Positions 1 through 7,070 of a stretch of DNA of 64,000 nt are shown piece by piece. Positions within the stretch are counted from its first letter, which is position 1. Every line of letters begins with the position of its first letter. Below the pieces are notes generated by a model, which saw nothing but the letters and a program-made list of their open reading frames with translations, was not told the origin of the DNA and searched no databases. The DNA lies in the NCBI RefSeq assembly GCF_006337065.1, contig NZ_CP040872.1, forward strand, positions 3,286,001 to 3,350,000. The letters are read 5' to 3'. Origin of the DNA: Agromyces laixinhei (GTDB lineage: Bacteria; Actinomycetota; Actinomycetes; Actinomycetales; Microbacteriaceae). Made by a program: the position numbers and the translations under genes.

Positions 1-322
1 CCGTGTTCCCGAGCACGATACGTCGGCCGTACTCGGCCGCCACCTCTTCGACGCCGAGCGCGAAGTTGCCGTAGTACGGGTTCCCGAGGTTGGTGATCGC
101 GACCCCGATCAAGCCGCTTGCCTGCCCCGGGCGGAGACTACGCGCATTCTCGTTGCGGTGGTACCCGAGAGCACGCACGGCGGTCAACACCTTCTCCTGA
201 AGGTCGGGCCGAACGTGGACGCCCCCCGCGAGCGTGCGCGAGACCGTCATCGGGCTGACGCCGGCGAATGCAGCGACCTCTCTGATCGTCGGCTGTCTGC
301 CGCCGTTGCTCACCTCGGACAT
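1..322 (-). CDS. LacI-family transcriptional regulator, N-terminal part (cut by window edge)
   Basis: The first 107 codons of a LacI/GalR repressor are visible; the rest lies outside the window. The protein opens MSEVSNGG and runs into the LacI helix-turn-helix, with IREVAAFAGVSPMTVSR at about residues 14-30 and the hinge region after it. The start of the periplasmic-binding-like domain follows (GLIGVAITNLGNPYYG). The start codon is preceded by GGGAGG 11 bases upstream. The family binds palindromic operators and releases them on a sugar ligand. A LacI-type operator lies 130 bases upstream, between this gene and the divergent secreted-protein gene, so autoregulation and control of that neighbour are plausible. 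Confidence 0.9.
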   Translation of the reverse strand, partial: MSEVSNGGRQPTIREVAAFAGVSPMTVSRTLAGGVHVRPDLQEKVLTAVRALGYHRNENARSLRPGQASGLIGVAITNLGNPYYGNFALGVEEVAAEYGRRIVLGNT

Positions 323-652
323 CCTGGCTGCATCCTCCCGAACTCGGCCGCCCGTCCGGCCGCTCTCACGCTACTACCGCGCCGCACGGGCGGCACTTGC
401 GCCGCGCCCGCCGGCCCCTCGTGACGTGGGGCGCTGCTGACGATCGGCCGCTGATAACGTTAACAGGACTTTGCCGCATCCGAGCGATTCTCCATCCGGA
501 GACGACGACTGAGGGCTCCACCACGCTTCGTCGAACGATCCCCCGATGACCATGGCGGCACCGCAGTGGCGGGCAGGACACTGGACGCCAAGCGCCCCCA
601 ACACTATTGTGATCGTTACCAACCGGCACGGCACCAACGAAGGAGCCACGCA
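323..652. promoter_or_regulatory. Divergent regulatory region of the LacI gene and the secreted protein gene
   Basis: No gene is visible in these 330 bases. The stretch separates the start of the minus-strand LacI-type gene from the plus-strand secreted-protein gene and must hold both promoters. It contains one clear LacI-type palindrome (452-465). A ribosome binding site GAAGGAG sits just before the start at 653. I could not assign -35/-10 boxes with confidence. Confidence 0.6.
452..465. promoter_or_regulatory. LacI-type operator palindrome
   Basis: TGATAACGTTAACA is a 14-bp near-perfect palindrome (12 of 14 positions symmetric) with the central CG typical of LacI/GalR operators. It is the only such site I see between the LacI-type gene and the divergent secreted-protein gene. 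Binding by that regulator is inferred from family knowledge and position. Confidence 0.65.
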
Positions 653-1834
653 ATGCTTTCGAACTCCCGTCGAATCCTACGGCTGGGCATCCCGGCCGCA
701 CTACTGCTGAGCGGCGGTGCACTCGCAGCACCAGCTGCCGCCGCCGAACCCTCTCCCTCCGGCGCATCCGCGCATTCCTGCTCCCTCACCGAGGGCACGC
801 TGACTGCCACCGCCGCGCCCACGTCTGAACGCAACGAGCGCTTCGCCGACTACGGCGACAGCGGCGTCGGTTGGACGGGCGGCGACAGCACGTACTCGCT
901 CGAGCTCGCCGATGGTCGGCAGGCCTGGTTCTTCTCCGACACCTTCCTCGGTCCGGTCGAGGCCGACGGCAGCCGGCCGACCACCGCTCCGTTCCTCAAC
1001 AACTCGATCGTCGTCGACGACGGCAGCTCGCTCGAGACGGTCACGGGCGGCACGCCCGACGCACCCGCCTCGATCGTCGGCCCGACCGGCGAGGGCCCGA
1101 CCGGCGAGGCCCGCTGGCATTGGTTCGGCGATCCCGAGCGCACCCGTCGCGGCGACGTGCATGTGCCACTGCTGCAGTTCGAGAAGTTCGGCCCCGGGCC
1201 GTGGGACTTCCGCTGGTCGGCGAACCGCCTCGCGGTGCTCGACGGCGACACGCTCGAGCTCGAGCGGATCCGTGAGTTGCCCAGCTCCACCGGCATCAAC
1301 TGGGGCGCGTGGACGATGACCGAGGGCTCGAAGACGTACGTCTACGGCATCGCCGATGTCGAGGGGGTTCGCAGCGCCTTCGTCGCCCGGGTCACCGGCA
1401 ATGCGGGCCTGGCGGGCAACTGGAAGTTCTGGGACGGCAAGCGTTGGTCGCCGCGCGAGGCGGATGCGGTGCCGGTAGCCTCGCACGTCGCCAACGAGTT
1501 CAGTGTGGCGCGTTTCGAGGACGGCTATCTGCTGGTGACGGCGGACACGACGGTGCCCTTCGACACGCGCGTCGTGGCGCAGACCTCCTGCTCGCTCACC
1601 GGCGGCTTCGCCGTGGCGACCGAACTGTACCGAATGCCCGAGACCGGCCTGTGGGGCAGCTACGGCGACGAAGACGTCTACGGCTACAACGCGCACGAGC
1701 ATCCGCAGCTGCGCGATGGCAACACGTTGCTCGTGACGCACAACGTCAACACCTTCGACAACGTGCACGACATCTTCGACGACGTCACGATCTACCGGCC
1801 ACGCTTCTGGGAGGTCGAGCTGGCGCTCGATTGA
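653..1834 (+). CDS. Secreted DUF4185/DUF5005-like protein (glycosidase-like beta-propeller)
   Basis: A 393-residue protein with a Sec signal peptide (basic start, hydrophobic core to about residue 25, then AAPAAAAEP). The mature part has FADYGDSGVGWTGGDSTYS, WFFSDTFLG and NNSIVV. These features recall the DUF4185/DUF5005 proteins, which resemble five-bladed beta-propeller glycosidases. Two cysteines near each end could form a disulfide. The start at 653 is chosen because GAAGGAG lies 5-11 bases upstream and a signal peptide begins there; an upstream in-frame start at 566 would bury the signal. The enzymatic activity is unknown. The divergent LacI-type gene and operator suggest glycan-induced expression. 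Confidence 0.8.
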   Translation: MLSNSRRILRLGIPAALLLSGGALAAPAAAAEPSPSGASAHSCSLTEGTLTATAAPTSERNERFADYGDSGVGWTGGDSTYSLELADGRQAWFFSDTFLGPVEADGSRPTTAPFLNNSIVVDDGSSLETVTGGTPDAPASIVGPTGEGPTGEARWHWFGDPERTRRGDVHVPLLQFEKFGPGPWDFRWSANRLAVLDGDTLELERIRELPSSTGINWGAWTMTEGSKTYVYGIADVEGVRSAFVARVTGNAGLAGNWKFWDGKRWSPREADAVPVASHVANEFSVARFEDGYLLVTADTTVPFDTRVVAQTSCSLTGGFAVATELYRMPETGLWGSYGDEDVYGYNAHEHPQLRDGNTLLVTHNVNTFDNVHDIFDDVTIYRPRFWEVELALD

Positions 1835-1850
1835 CAGTGACCTGAACGAC

Positions 1851-1886
1851 GGATGCCCCGCGGCTCAGACGAGCCACGGGGCATCC
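1851..1886. terminator. Bidirectional hairpin terminator
   Basis: GGATGCCCCG...CGGGGCATCC form 10-bp perfect arms, extended by GGCT/AGCC around the loop CAGACG, with one mismatch. The hairpin lies between the convergent secreted-protein gene and rplL, so it can end both transcripts. No long T-run follows on either side. Confidence 0.75.
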
Positions 1887-1940
1887 GTGTATTCAGTGAC
1901 GCACGTCACCTCGAGCTGCTGCCCTCTTCGAGGGCGGCGA

Positions 1941-2330
1941 CTACTTGAGGGTGACGGTGGCGCCGGCCTCTTCGAGAGCGGCCTTGGCCTTGTCGGCGGC
2001 TTCCTTGTTCGCGCCCTCGAGCACGGCCTTGGGAGCACCGTCGACGACAGCCTTGGCCTCGCCGAGGCCGAGCGAGGTGAGCTCGCGCACGACCTTGATG
2101 ACCTGGATCTTCTTGTCGCCGGCAGCCTCGAGGACGACGTCGAAGGAGTCCTTCTCCTCGACCTCTTCAGCAGCAGCGCCGCCGCCTGCGGCAGCGGGGC
2201 CGGCAACGGCGACGGGGGCGGCCGCGGTGACCTCGAAGGTCTCCTCGAACGCCTTGACGAACTCCGAGAGCTCGATGAGGGTCAGGCCCTTGAACTGCTC
2301 GAGCAGCTCTTCAGTGGACAGCTTCGCCAT
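1941..2330 (-). CDS. rplL: 50S ribosomal protein L7/L12
   Basis: A 129-residue protein of normal length for L7/L12. The N-terminal dimerization segment ([20 protein letters not shown]) is followed by an Ala/Gly-rich hinge (about residues 35-55) and the C-terminal factor-binding domain ([30 protein letters not shown]). It binds L10 as dimers to form the ribosomal stalk that recruits translation GTPases. It lies 50 bases downstream of rplJ in the usual order and should be co-transcribed with it. AAGGAG precedes the start codon. Confidence 0.98.
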   Translation of the reverse strand: MAKLSTEELLEQFKGLTLIELSEFVKAFEETFEVTAAAPVAVAGPAAAGGGAAAEEVEEKDSFDVVLEAAGDKKIQVIKVVRELTSLGLGEAKAVVDGAPKAVLEGANKEAADKAKAALEEAGATVTLK

Positions 2331-2380
2331 GATTCTTCTCCTTAGATTCTCTGGTAACTCACCGCTTGGCAGGCTCGCGC

Positions 2381-2896
2381 CTACGCAGCGGACTCCTGCT
2401 TCTCACGCAGCGCGTCGACCGTGCGAACGGCCTTCGACAGCGGTGCGTTGAACAGATATGCGGCTCCGAACAGCGAGGCCTTGAAGGCGCCGGCGAGCTT
2501 GGCCAGCAGCACTTCGCGGGACTCGAGGTCGGCGAGCTTGCCTACCTCTTCGGCGGTCAGGGGCTTGCCATCGAAATAGCCGCCCTTGACCACGAGGAGG
2601 GGGTTCGCCTTGGCGAAGGCACGCAGAGCCTTTGCGACGGCGACCGGGTCACCGTGCACGAAGGCGATCGCGGAAGGACCGGCGAGCTCGTCGTCGAACG
2701 ACGAGATTCCGGCCTTGTTCGCTGCGATCTTGGTCAGCGTGTTCTTCACCACGGCGTAGCTCGCGTCCTCACTGATGGACTTGCGCAGCGTCTTGAGCTG
2801 GGCAACAGTGAGGCCGCGGTATTCGGTCAGCAGAACGGCGGTCGAGCTCTCGAACAGGTTCGTGAGTTCGGCAACCGAGGCTTCCTTGTTCGCCAT
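2381..2896 (-). CDS. rplJ: 50S ribosomal protein L10
   Basis: A 171-residue L10 protein, with the N-terminal RNA-binding part ([32 protein letters not shown]) and the C-terminal helix that carries L7/L12 dimers. L10 binds 23S rRNA at the stalk base and, in many bacteria, its own mRNA leader. The start at 2896 is supported by AAGGAG seven bases upstream; a seven-codon extension lacks this. The long leader upstream shows an attenuator, and the promoter lies about 230 bases upstream. Confidence 0.98.
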   Translation of the reverse strand: MANKEASVAELTNLFESSTAVLLTEYRGLTVAQLKTLRKSISEDASYAVVKNTLTKIAANKAGISSFDDELAGPSAIAFVHGDPVAVAKALRAFAKANPLLVVKGGYFDGKPLTAEEVGKLADLESREVLLAKLAGAFKASLFGAAYLFNAPLSKAVRTVDALREKQESAA

Positions 2897-3122
2897 GGCC
2901 ACTCCTTGTATCTTCAACGCGCATCGCGGGAGCGATGCACGGCCTGGAGCGCTGGAAGCGGGTGGTCGAGAGAAAGAAAAAAGCTCCGGCGCAGTTGCGC
3001 GGAGCTCGGCCGGTCACCCGGAAGTCTTCGTCACACCTGCGCGGGCCCTTGCTTTCGCAAGACTTCGGTCGGGCTTCGATGCGATGAACATCGAGGCACA
3101 CGACAACCAGCGGTCTTCGGCT
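2897..3122 (-). ncRNA. Probable L10 leader (autoregulatory mRNA leader of rplJL)
   Basis: About 225 untranslated bases separate the promoter from rplJ. On the minus strand the leader contains GCCGAAGACCGC early, then GCCCGCGCAGGTG and ACGAAGAC. This is the purine-rich pattern I associate with L10-binding leaders of Actinobacteria. A hairpin plus U-run (2971-3006) follows. L10, or L10 with L12, is known to bind such leaders and reduce rplJL expression. The identification rests on position and remembered motifs, not on a covariance-model search. Confidence 0.7.
2971..3006 (-). terminator. Attenuator hairpin in the rplJL leader
   Basis: On the minus strand AGCTCC-GCGCA-AC-TGCGC-GGAGCT forms a near-perfect stem (one bulged base) followed at once by TTTTTTCTTTCT. 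This is a canonical intrinsic terminator 75 bases before rplJ. No minus-strand gene lies upstream that it could terminate, so it most likely acts as a transcription attenuator. Confidence 0.8.
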
Positions 3123-3128
3123 CCGTAC

Positions 3129-3157
3129 AGGCTAGTGGATGCCGCGGCATCCGCCAA
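3129..3157 (-). promoter_or_regulatory. rplJL promoter
   Basis: On the minus strand TTGGCG (3157-3152), a 17-base spacer and TAGCCT (3134-3129) form a good sigma-70-class promoter, placing the transcription start near 3122. The spacer is almost wholly occupied by a perfect palindrome, GGATGCCGCGGCATCC (3137-3152). Confidence 0.75.
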
Positions 3158-3254
3158 ATCGTCGACGACTCGTCGCCGTCGCGACCCGAAGCGGATGGCG
3201 GACGCCCGGGCCGAACCGTCGCCGATGTCGGCGGACGGGAGCAGACTCGCAGGC

Positions 3255-3644
3255 ATGGAGATCACACACCTGAACCCACCGGCACTGCACTCGAACCCGG
3301 CGTTCAGCCAGGGGGTGCTCGTCAGCGGCGCGCACCGCACGCTGCACGTCGGCGGCCAGAACGGCACCGACCCCTCCGGCGCGATCGTACCCGGCGGCCT
3401 CGGCCCGCAGACCGAGCAGGCGATCAGGAACGTGCTCACGGTGCTGGCCGAAGTCGGCGCCGATCAGCGCAACGTCGTGCGCCTCGCCGTGTACCTGGCC
3501 GCCGGGCAATCGGTCGATGAGGGGTACGCGGCATCGGCGCGCGTCTGGGGAGCGCACCCGACCGCGCTCACCGTGCTGATCGTGGAGTCGCTCGGCCGCC
3601 AGGGCGCCCTCGTCGAGCTGGAGGCGACCGCCGTCATCGAGTGA
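3255..3644 (+). CDS. RidA/YjgF/YER057c-family protein
   Basis: A 129-residue RidA-type protein. It shows HLNPPALHSNPAFSQGVLVSG at the N-terminus, VGGQNGTDPSGAIVPGGLGPQTEQAIRN in the middle, and VVRLAVYL and VELEATAVIE at the end. RidA enzymes form trimers and hydrolyse reactive enamine/imine intermediates such as 2-aminoacrylate. The usual catalytic Arg near residue 105 is replaced here in the run HPTALTVLIVESLGRQGALVELEA, so it may belong to an Rid2-7 subgroup without classical deaminase activity. No strong ribosome binding site precedes 3255. The gene stands alone, divergent from the rplJL leader. Confidence 0.85.
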   Translation: MEITHLNPPALHSNPAFSQGVLVSGAHRTLHVGGQNGTDPSGAIVPGGLGPQTEQAIRNVLTVLAEVGADQRNVVRLAVYLAAGQSVDEGYAASARVWGAHPTALTVLIVESLGRQGALVELEATAVIE

Positions 3645-3660
3645 GCCGGCGTGCGCACAG

Positions 3661-3708
3661 TAGTTGACATACGTCTACTACCTGTTTATAGTTGACGAAA
3701 ATCAACCA
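3661..3708 (+). promoter_or_regulatory. Near-consensus promoter with two MarR-type operator sites
   Basis: TTGACA (3664-3669), 17 bases and TATAGT (3687-3692) form a near-consensus promoter. Two 20-bp inverted repeats share the half-site TAGTTGAC: TAGTTGAC-ATAC-GTCTACTA (3661-3680, 7 of 8 arm positions) over the -35 box, and TAGTTGAC-GAAA-ATCAACCA (3689-3708, 6 of 8) over the -10 and start. Their centres are 28 bp apart. The MarR protein encoded downstream of the pump is the obvious binder, by inference. Confidence 0.8.
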
Positions 3709-3722
3709 CTTTCAGGAGTCAG

Positions 3723-5483
3723 ATGGCATTCGCCTCGCGCACTCGCGCGCCGAAGAAGTCCGCATCGTCGAAGAATCCGGATGCCGCGGCATCCGTCGAA
3801 CTCTCCGAGAGCGGCATGACCCACCGAGAGGTGCTGACGGCGCTGTCCGGTCTGCTGCTCGGCATGTTCGTCTCGATGGTCGCGTCGACGGTGGTCGGCA
3901 GCTCGCTGCCCGTCATCATCGCCGACCTCGGCGGCGATCAGTCGGCGTTCACCTGGGTCGTCACGGCGACGCTGCTCGCAACCACCGTTTCGACGCCCAT
4001 CTGGGGCAAGCTCGCCGACCTCTTCAACCGGAAGCTGCTCCTGCAGCTGGCGCTCGTGATCTTCGTCGTCGCCTCTGCCCTCGCAGGTTTCTCGCAAGAC
4101 GCGGGCACGCTCATCACGATGCGGGTCCTGCAGGGCCTCGGTGCCGGCGGCCTCGCGGCCCTCAGCCAGATCGTGATGGCCGATATCATCAGCCCGCGCG
4201 AACGCGGCAAGTACGCCGGCCTCTTCGGAGCCGTCATGGCCGTCGCGACCGTCGGCGGCCCGCTCCTCGGCGGCGTGCTCACCGACACGCTCGGCTGGCG
4301 CTGGAACTTCTTCGTCGGCCTGCCCATCGCGGTCGCCGCGCTCATTCTGCTGCAGCGCACACTGCACCTGCCGAAGCGCCCGAAGACCAAGGTCTCGATC
4401 GACTACTTCGGCATCGTGCTGATCTCGGCGGGCGTCTCGCTCCTCCTGCTCTGGGTCACCTTCGCCGGCACCGAGTTCGACTGGATCTCCGCGCCGAGCC
4501 TCCTCATGGTCGGCGCCGCCGCCGTGCTGCTCATCGTCGCGGTCGTCGTCGAATTGAAGGTCGCAGAGCCGGTGATCCCGCTCGGCCTCTTCACGAGCCG
4601 CACCTTCACCCTCTCGGTCGTCGCCTCGATCTCGGTCGGCGTGGCGATGTTCGGCACCGCCGTCTTCCTCAGCCAGTACATGCAACTCGCGCGCGGGGCC
4701 ACACCCACCGAGTCGGGTCTGCTCACGATCCCGATGATGGCGGGCGTGCTCATCTCATCCACCGTGATCGGCGCACTCGTGAGCCGCCGCGGCAAGTGGA
4801 AGGCGTTCATGGTCGTGGGCAGCGCGCTCATGGTCGTCGGCACGCTGTTGCTCACGCAACTGCATTACGACACGAACTACTGGTTCGTGGGCACCGCGAT
4901 GTTCGTGCTCGGCGCGGGCGTCGGCATGGTGATGCAGAACCTCGTGCTCGTCGTGCAGAACACCACGGCGGTGAAGAACATGGGCGTCGCCACGAGCACC
5001 GTCACGTTCTTCCGCAGCCTCGGCGGCACGATCGGAGTCTCGGTGATGGGTGCGATCCTCGGCACCGTCGTCGCCAACGACATCAAGACCGGCATCGCAT
5101 CGCTCCCGGCCGAGCAGCAGGCCGAGGCCGCGCAGACCCTCGGCTCCGGAGCGATCCCGCAGGTGTCCCAGCTCCCCGACTTCCTGCGTATCGTGGTCGA
5201 GTCGGCATACGGAACGGGCGTCGGCAGCGTCTTCATGGCCGCCGTGCCGCTCGCGATCGTCACCCTCCTCGCGGTGGTCTTCCTGCCCAATGCCGACCTC
5301 GGCACCCAGAGCGCGATCCAGCGCGCGAGGGCCGAGCAGCGGTCGGGCACCCCGCTGGAGCGCGAGCTCGAACAGGCGGGCGAAGAGATGTTCGAGGTGA
5401 GCGAGGGGTCGGTCGCGGTGCCGATCACCGGGTCGTTCGCGGCCGTCGATGCCGGCAGGAGCCCGAAGGGCGGTCGAGCCTAG
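3723..5483 (+). CDS. MFS drug-efflux transporter, DHA2 (EmrB/QacA) type
   Basis: A 586-residue polytopic membrane protein of the 14-helix DHA2 family, driven by the proton gradient to export drugs or toxic compounds. About 30 polar residues precede helix 1 (EVLTALSGLLLGMFVSMVAS). The motif A-like loop is WGKLADLFNRK, motif C is visible as GAVMAVATVGGPLLGG, and WRWNFFVGLP follows. A charged C-terminal tail of about 90 residues ends the protein. AGGAG at 3713-3717 supports the start. The MarR-family gene begins one base after the stop, and the upstream promoter carries two operator-like repeats, so induction by substrate through MarR is likely. Confidence 0.93.
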   Translation: MAFASRTRAPKKSASSKNPDAAASVELSESGMTHREVLTALSGLLLGMFVSMVASTVVGSSLPVIIADLGGDQSAFTWVVTATLLATTVSTPIWGKLADLFNRKLLLQLALVIFVVASALAGFSQDAGTLITMRVLQGLGAGGLAALSQIVMADIISPRERGKYAGLFGAVMAVATVGGPLLGGVLTDTLGWRWNFFVGLPIAVAALILLQRTLHLPKRPKTKVSIDYFGIVLISAGVSLLLLWVTFAGTEFDWISAPSLLMVGAAAVLLIVAVVVELKVAEPVIPLGLFTSRTFTLSVVASISVGVAMFGTAVFLSQYMQLARGATPTESGLLTIPMMAGVLISSTVIGALVSRRGKWKAFMVVGSALMVVGTLLLTQLHYDTNYWFVGTAMFVLGAGVGMVMQNLVLVVQNTTAVKNMGVATSTVTFFRSLGGTIGVSVMGAILGTVVANDIKTGIASLPAEQQAEAAQTLGSGAIPQVSQLPDFLRIVVESAYGTGVGSVFMAAVPLAIVTLLAVVFLPNADLGTQSAIQRARAEQRSGTPLERELEQAGEEMFEVSEGSVAVPITGSFAAVDAGRSPKGGRA

Positions 5484-5484
5484 G

Positions 5485-5937
5485 ATGACCGGCATGACCG
5501 CCGAATCGGAGAACGACGCCGAGCGTGCCATCGCCGCCGTCGAGCAGCAGTTCGGCCGACTCTTCCATCGGGTGCGAGCGAACTGGAAGCGGTACGCGGC
5601 CGAGCTCCACCCCGATCTGCCGCCGCTCGGCTACAAGGTGGTCTCGAGCCTTGCGACCGCGGGGCCGGCGCACGCGAGTGCGCTCGCCGAGAAGCTGCAC
5701 ACCGATAAGAGCGTGCTGAGCCGCCAGATCCGTACGCTCGAGGAGCTCGGGCTGGTCGAGTCGAGCGTCGACGAGCACGACGCGCGCGTGCGGGTGCTCG
5801 CCGCGACATCCGAGGCGGCCGCCAGGGTGGCCGAGATCCGCGCCGGCAGCCAGGCGGAGCTGCGCGAACGGCTGCGCGAGTGGGAACCCCAGGAGATCGC
5901 GACGTTCGCCGAACTGCTCGGTCGCCTCGGCGACTGA
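5485..5937 (+). CDS. MarR-family transcriptional regulator
   Basis: A 150-residue winged-helix protein with the MarR layout. An N-terminal dimerization helix is followed by LGYKVVSSLATAGPAHASALAE, the recognition helix LHTDKSVLSRQIRTLEELG and the wing LVESSVDEHDARVRVLAAT. It starts one base after the MFS stop codon (TAGGATGACC); a second ATG three codons on (5494) is also possible. MarR dimers repress efflux genes until a phenolic or drug ligand binds. The paired TAGTTGAC repeats before the pump gene are the likely targets, so it would repress its own operon. Confidence 0.92.
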   Translation: MTGMTAESENDAERAIAAVEQQFGRLFHRVRANWKRYAAELHPDLPPLGYKVVSSLATAGPAHASALAEKLHTDKSVLSRQIRTLEELGLVESSVDEHDARVRVLAATSEAAARVAEIRAGSQAELRERLREWEPQEIATFAELLGRLGD

Positions 5938-6002
5938 GCACCGGCTCTCGACCGTCACGTCACGTGACGCCGCGGCCGGGCTCGGCGAAGTATCGTCGAA
6001 GC

Positions 6003-7070
6003 ATGAAAGCCTTGCGTCTCGTCGTCGCCGCCCTCGCTCTCGTCGGGGTCACCGCGCTCGCGGCGCCCCTGCCCGCGACCGCGACCGAGGAGGAATCGCC
6101 CGTGACGTGGGCGGTGAGCCCCGCAGACGAGTCCGGCCCCGATGGCCGGTCGTGGGTCGAACTCGAACTCGACCCCGGCGAGGCCGCCACCGAGCACCTC
6201 GCCGTACGGAACTTCGGCAACCGCGAAGTCACGTTCGCGCTCACCGCGGCCGATGGGTACTTCACGCCCACGGGCCGGTTCAACATGCTCCCGTCCGACA
6301 CGGAGTCGGTCGCCGCCGGCACCTGGATCACCGTGGCGGATCAGGTCACCGTCGCGCCCGGAGGCACCGCCGTGCTCCCATTCACGGTGCAGGCGCCCGA
6401 GGATGCGACTCCCGGTGATCATGCCGCGGGCATCGCCGCGTCGATCTACACCGAGAGCGCCGACGAGGGTGCCGGACTCGGCGTCGAGAGCCGCGTCGGA
6501 TTCCGCGTGATGACCCGGGTGACCGGCACCGTTCAGCCCGGGCTCGACGTCGACACGAACCCGAACTACGTCATCTCGTGGAATCCGTTCGAGCCGGGGA
6601 TGATCGAACTCGAGTACACCCTCGAGAACACCGGCAACGTGCGGCTCTCGGTGAGCGGTTCCGTCGAGCACGGCGGAAGCACCTACCCGGCACCCGACAG
6701 CGAACAGGCGCTGCCGATCGAGTTGCTGCCCGGCGATCGGCGATCGGTGAGCATTCAGGTGCCCGATGTGTGGCCGCTCGGACCCGTCACGCTCCCCCTG
6801 ACGATCACGCAGGGGGTCATCGCGCCCGACGGAGAGACCGAGACGCTCGACCCCGTCGAGCTCGAGGTCACGGCCTGGGCCATCCCCTGGCCGCACCTCA
6901 TCATCATCCTCGCGCTCGGCCTCGTGATCGCCGGCCTGTTCTGGGGCCGTCGCCGCCGCACGAAGCAGATCGAGCACCTCGTCGATGAGGCGCGCGAGGC
7001 CGGTCGTCGTGAGGCCGCGCAGGCCCCTCCCCGTGACGGCGCCGACCCCGTGGCGGATCCTCGGAGCTAG
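6003..7070 (+). CDS. DUF916-like exported membrane-anchored protein
   Basis: A 355-residue surface protein. It has a signal peptide (residues 1-25, cleavage near ATATEE) and an Ig-like DUF916/WxL-interacting-type domain (VELELDPGEAATEHLAVRNF, GTAVLPFTVQAPEDATPGDHAAGI). A second beta-rich region (ELEYTLENTGNVRLSVSG) follows. Near residue 300 a membrane helix (LIIILALGLVIAGLFW) is followed by RRRRTK and a charged cytoplasmic tail. DUF916 proteins anchor cell-surface complexes in Gram-positive bacteria; the role here is unknown. TATCGT ends six bases before the ATG, so the transcript is probably leaderless. It overlaps the convergent histidine kinase gene by four bases. Confidence 0.82.
   Translation: MKALRLVVAALALVGVTALAAPLPATATEEESPVTWAVSPADESGPDGRSWVELELDPGEAATEHLAVRNFGNREVTFALTAADGYFTPTGRFNMLPSDTESVAAGTWITVADQVTVAPGGTAVLPFTVQAPEDATPGDHAAGIAASIYTESADEGAGLGVESRVGFRVMTRVTGTVQPGLDVDTNPNYVISWNPFEPGMIELEYTLENTGNVRLSVSGSVEHGGSTYPAPDSEQALPIELLPGDRRSVSIQVPDVWPLGPVTLPLTITQGVIAPDGETETLDPVELEVTAWAIPWPHLIIILALGLVIAGLFWGRRRRTKQIEHLVDEAREAGRREAAQAPPRDGADPVADPRS

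Noticed and set aside
701..1768. Long open frame on the minus strand opposite the secreted protein gene
   Set aside because: Typical high-GC antisense shadow: Arg/Ala/Val-rich, no family pattern, and the plus-strand protein has a signal peptide and domain.
2366..3520. 384-codon plus-strand frame across rplJ, its leader and ridA
   Set aside because: It covers well-known minus-strand rplJ and runs out of frame through ridA; no recognisable protein.
5959..5968. GTCACGTGAC palindrome as an operator of the DUF916-like gene
   Set aside because: A 10-bp palindrome alone is weak evidence, no regulator gene is adjacent, and it could arise by chance in this composition.
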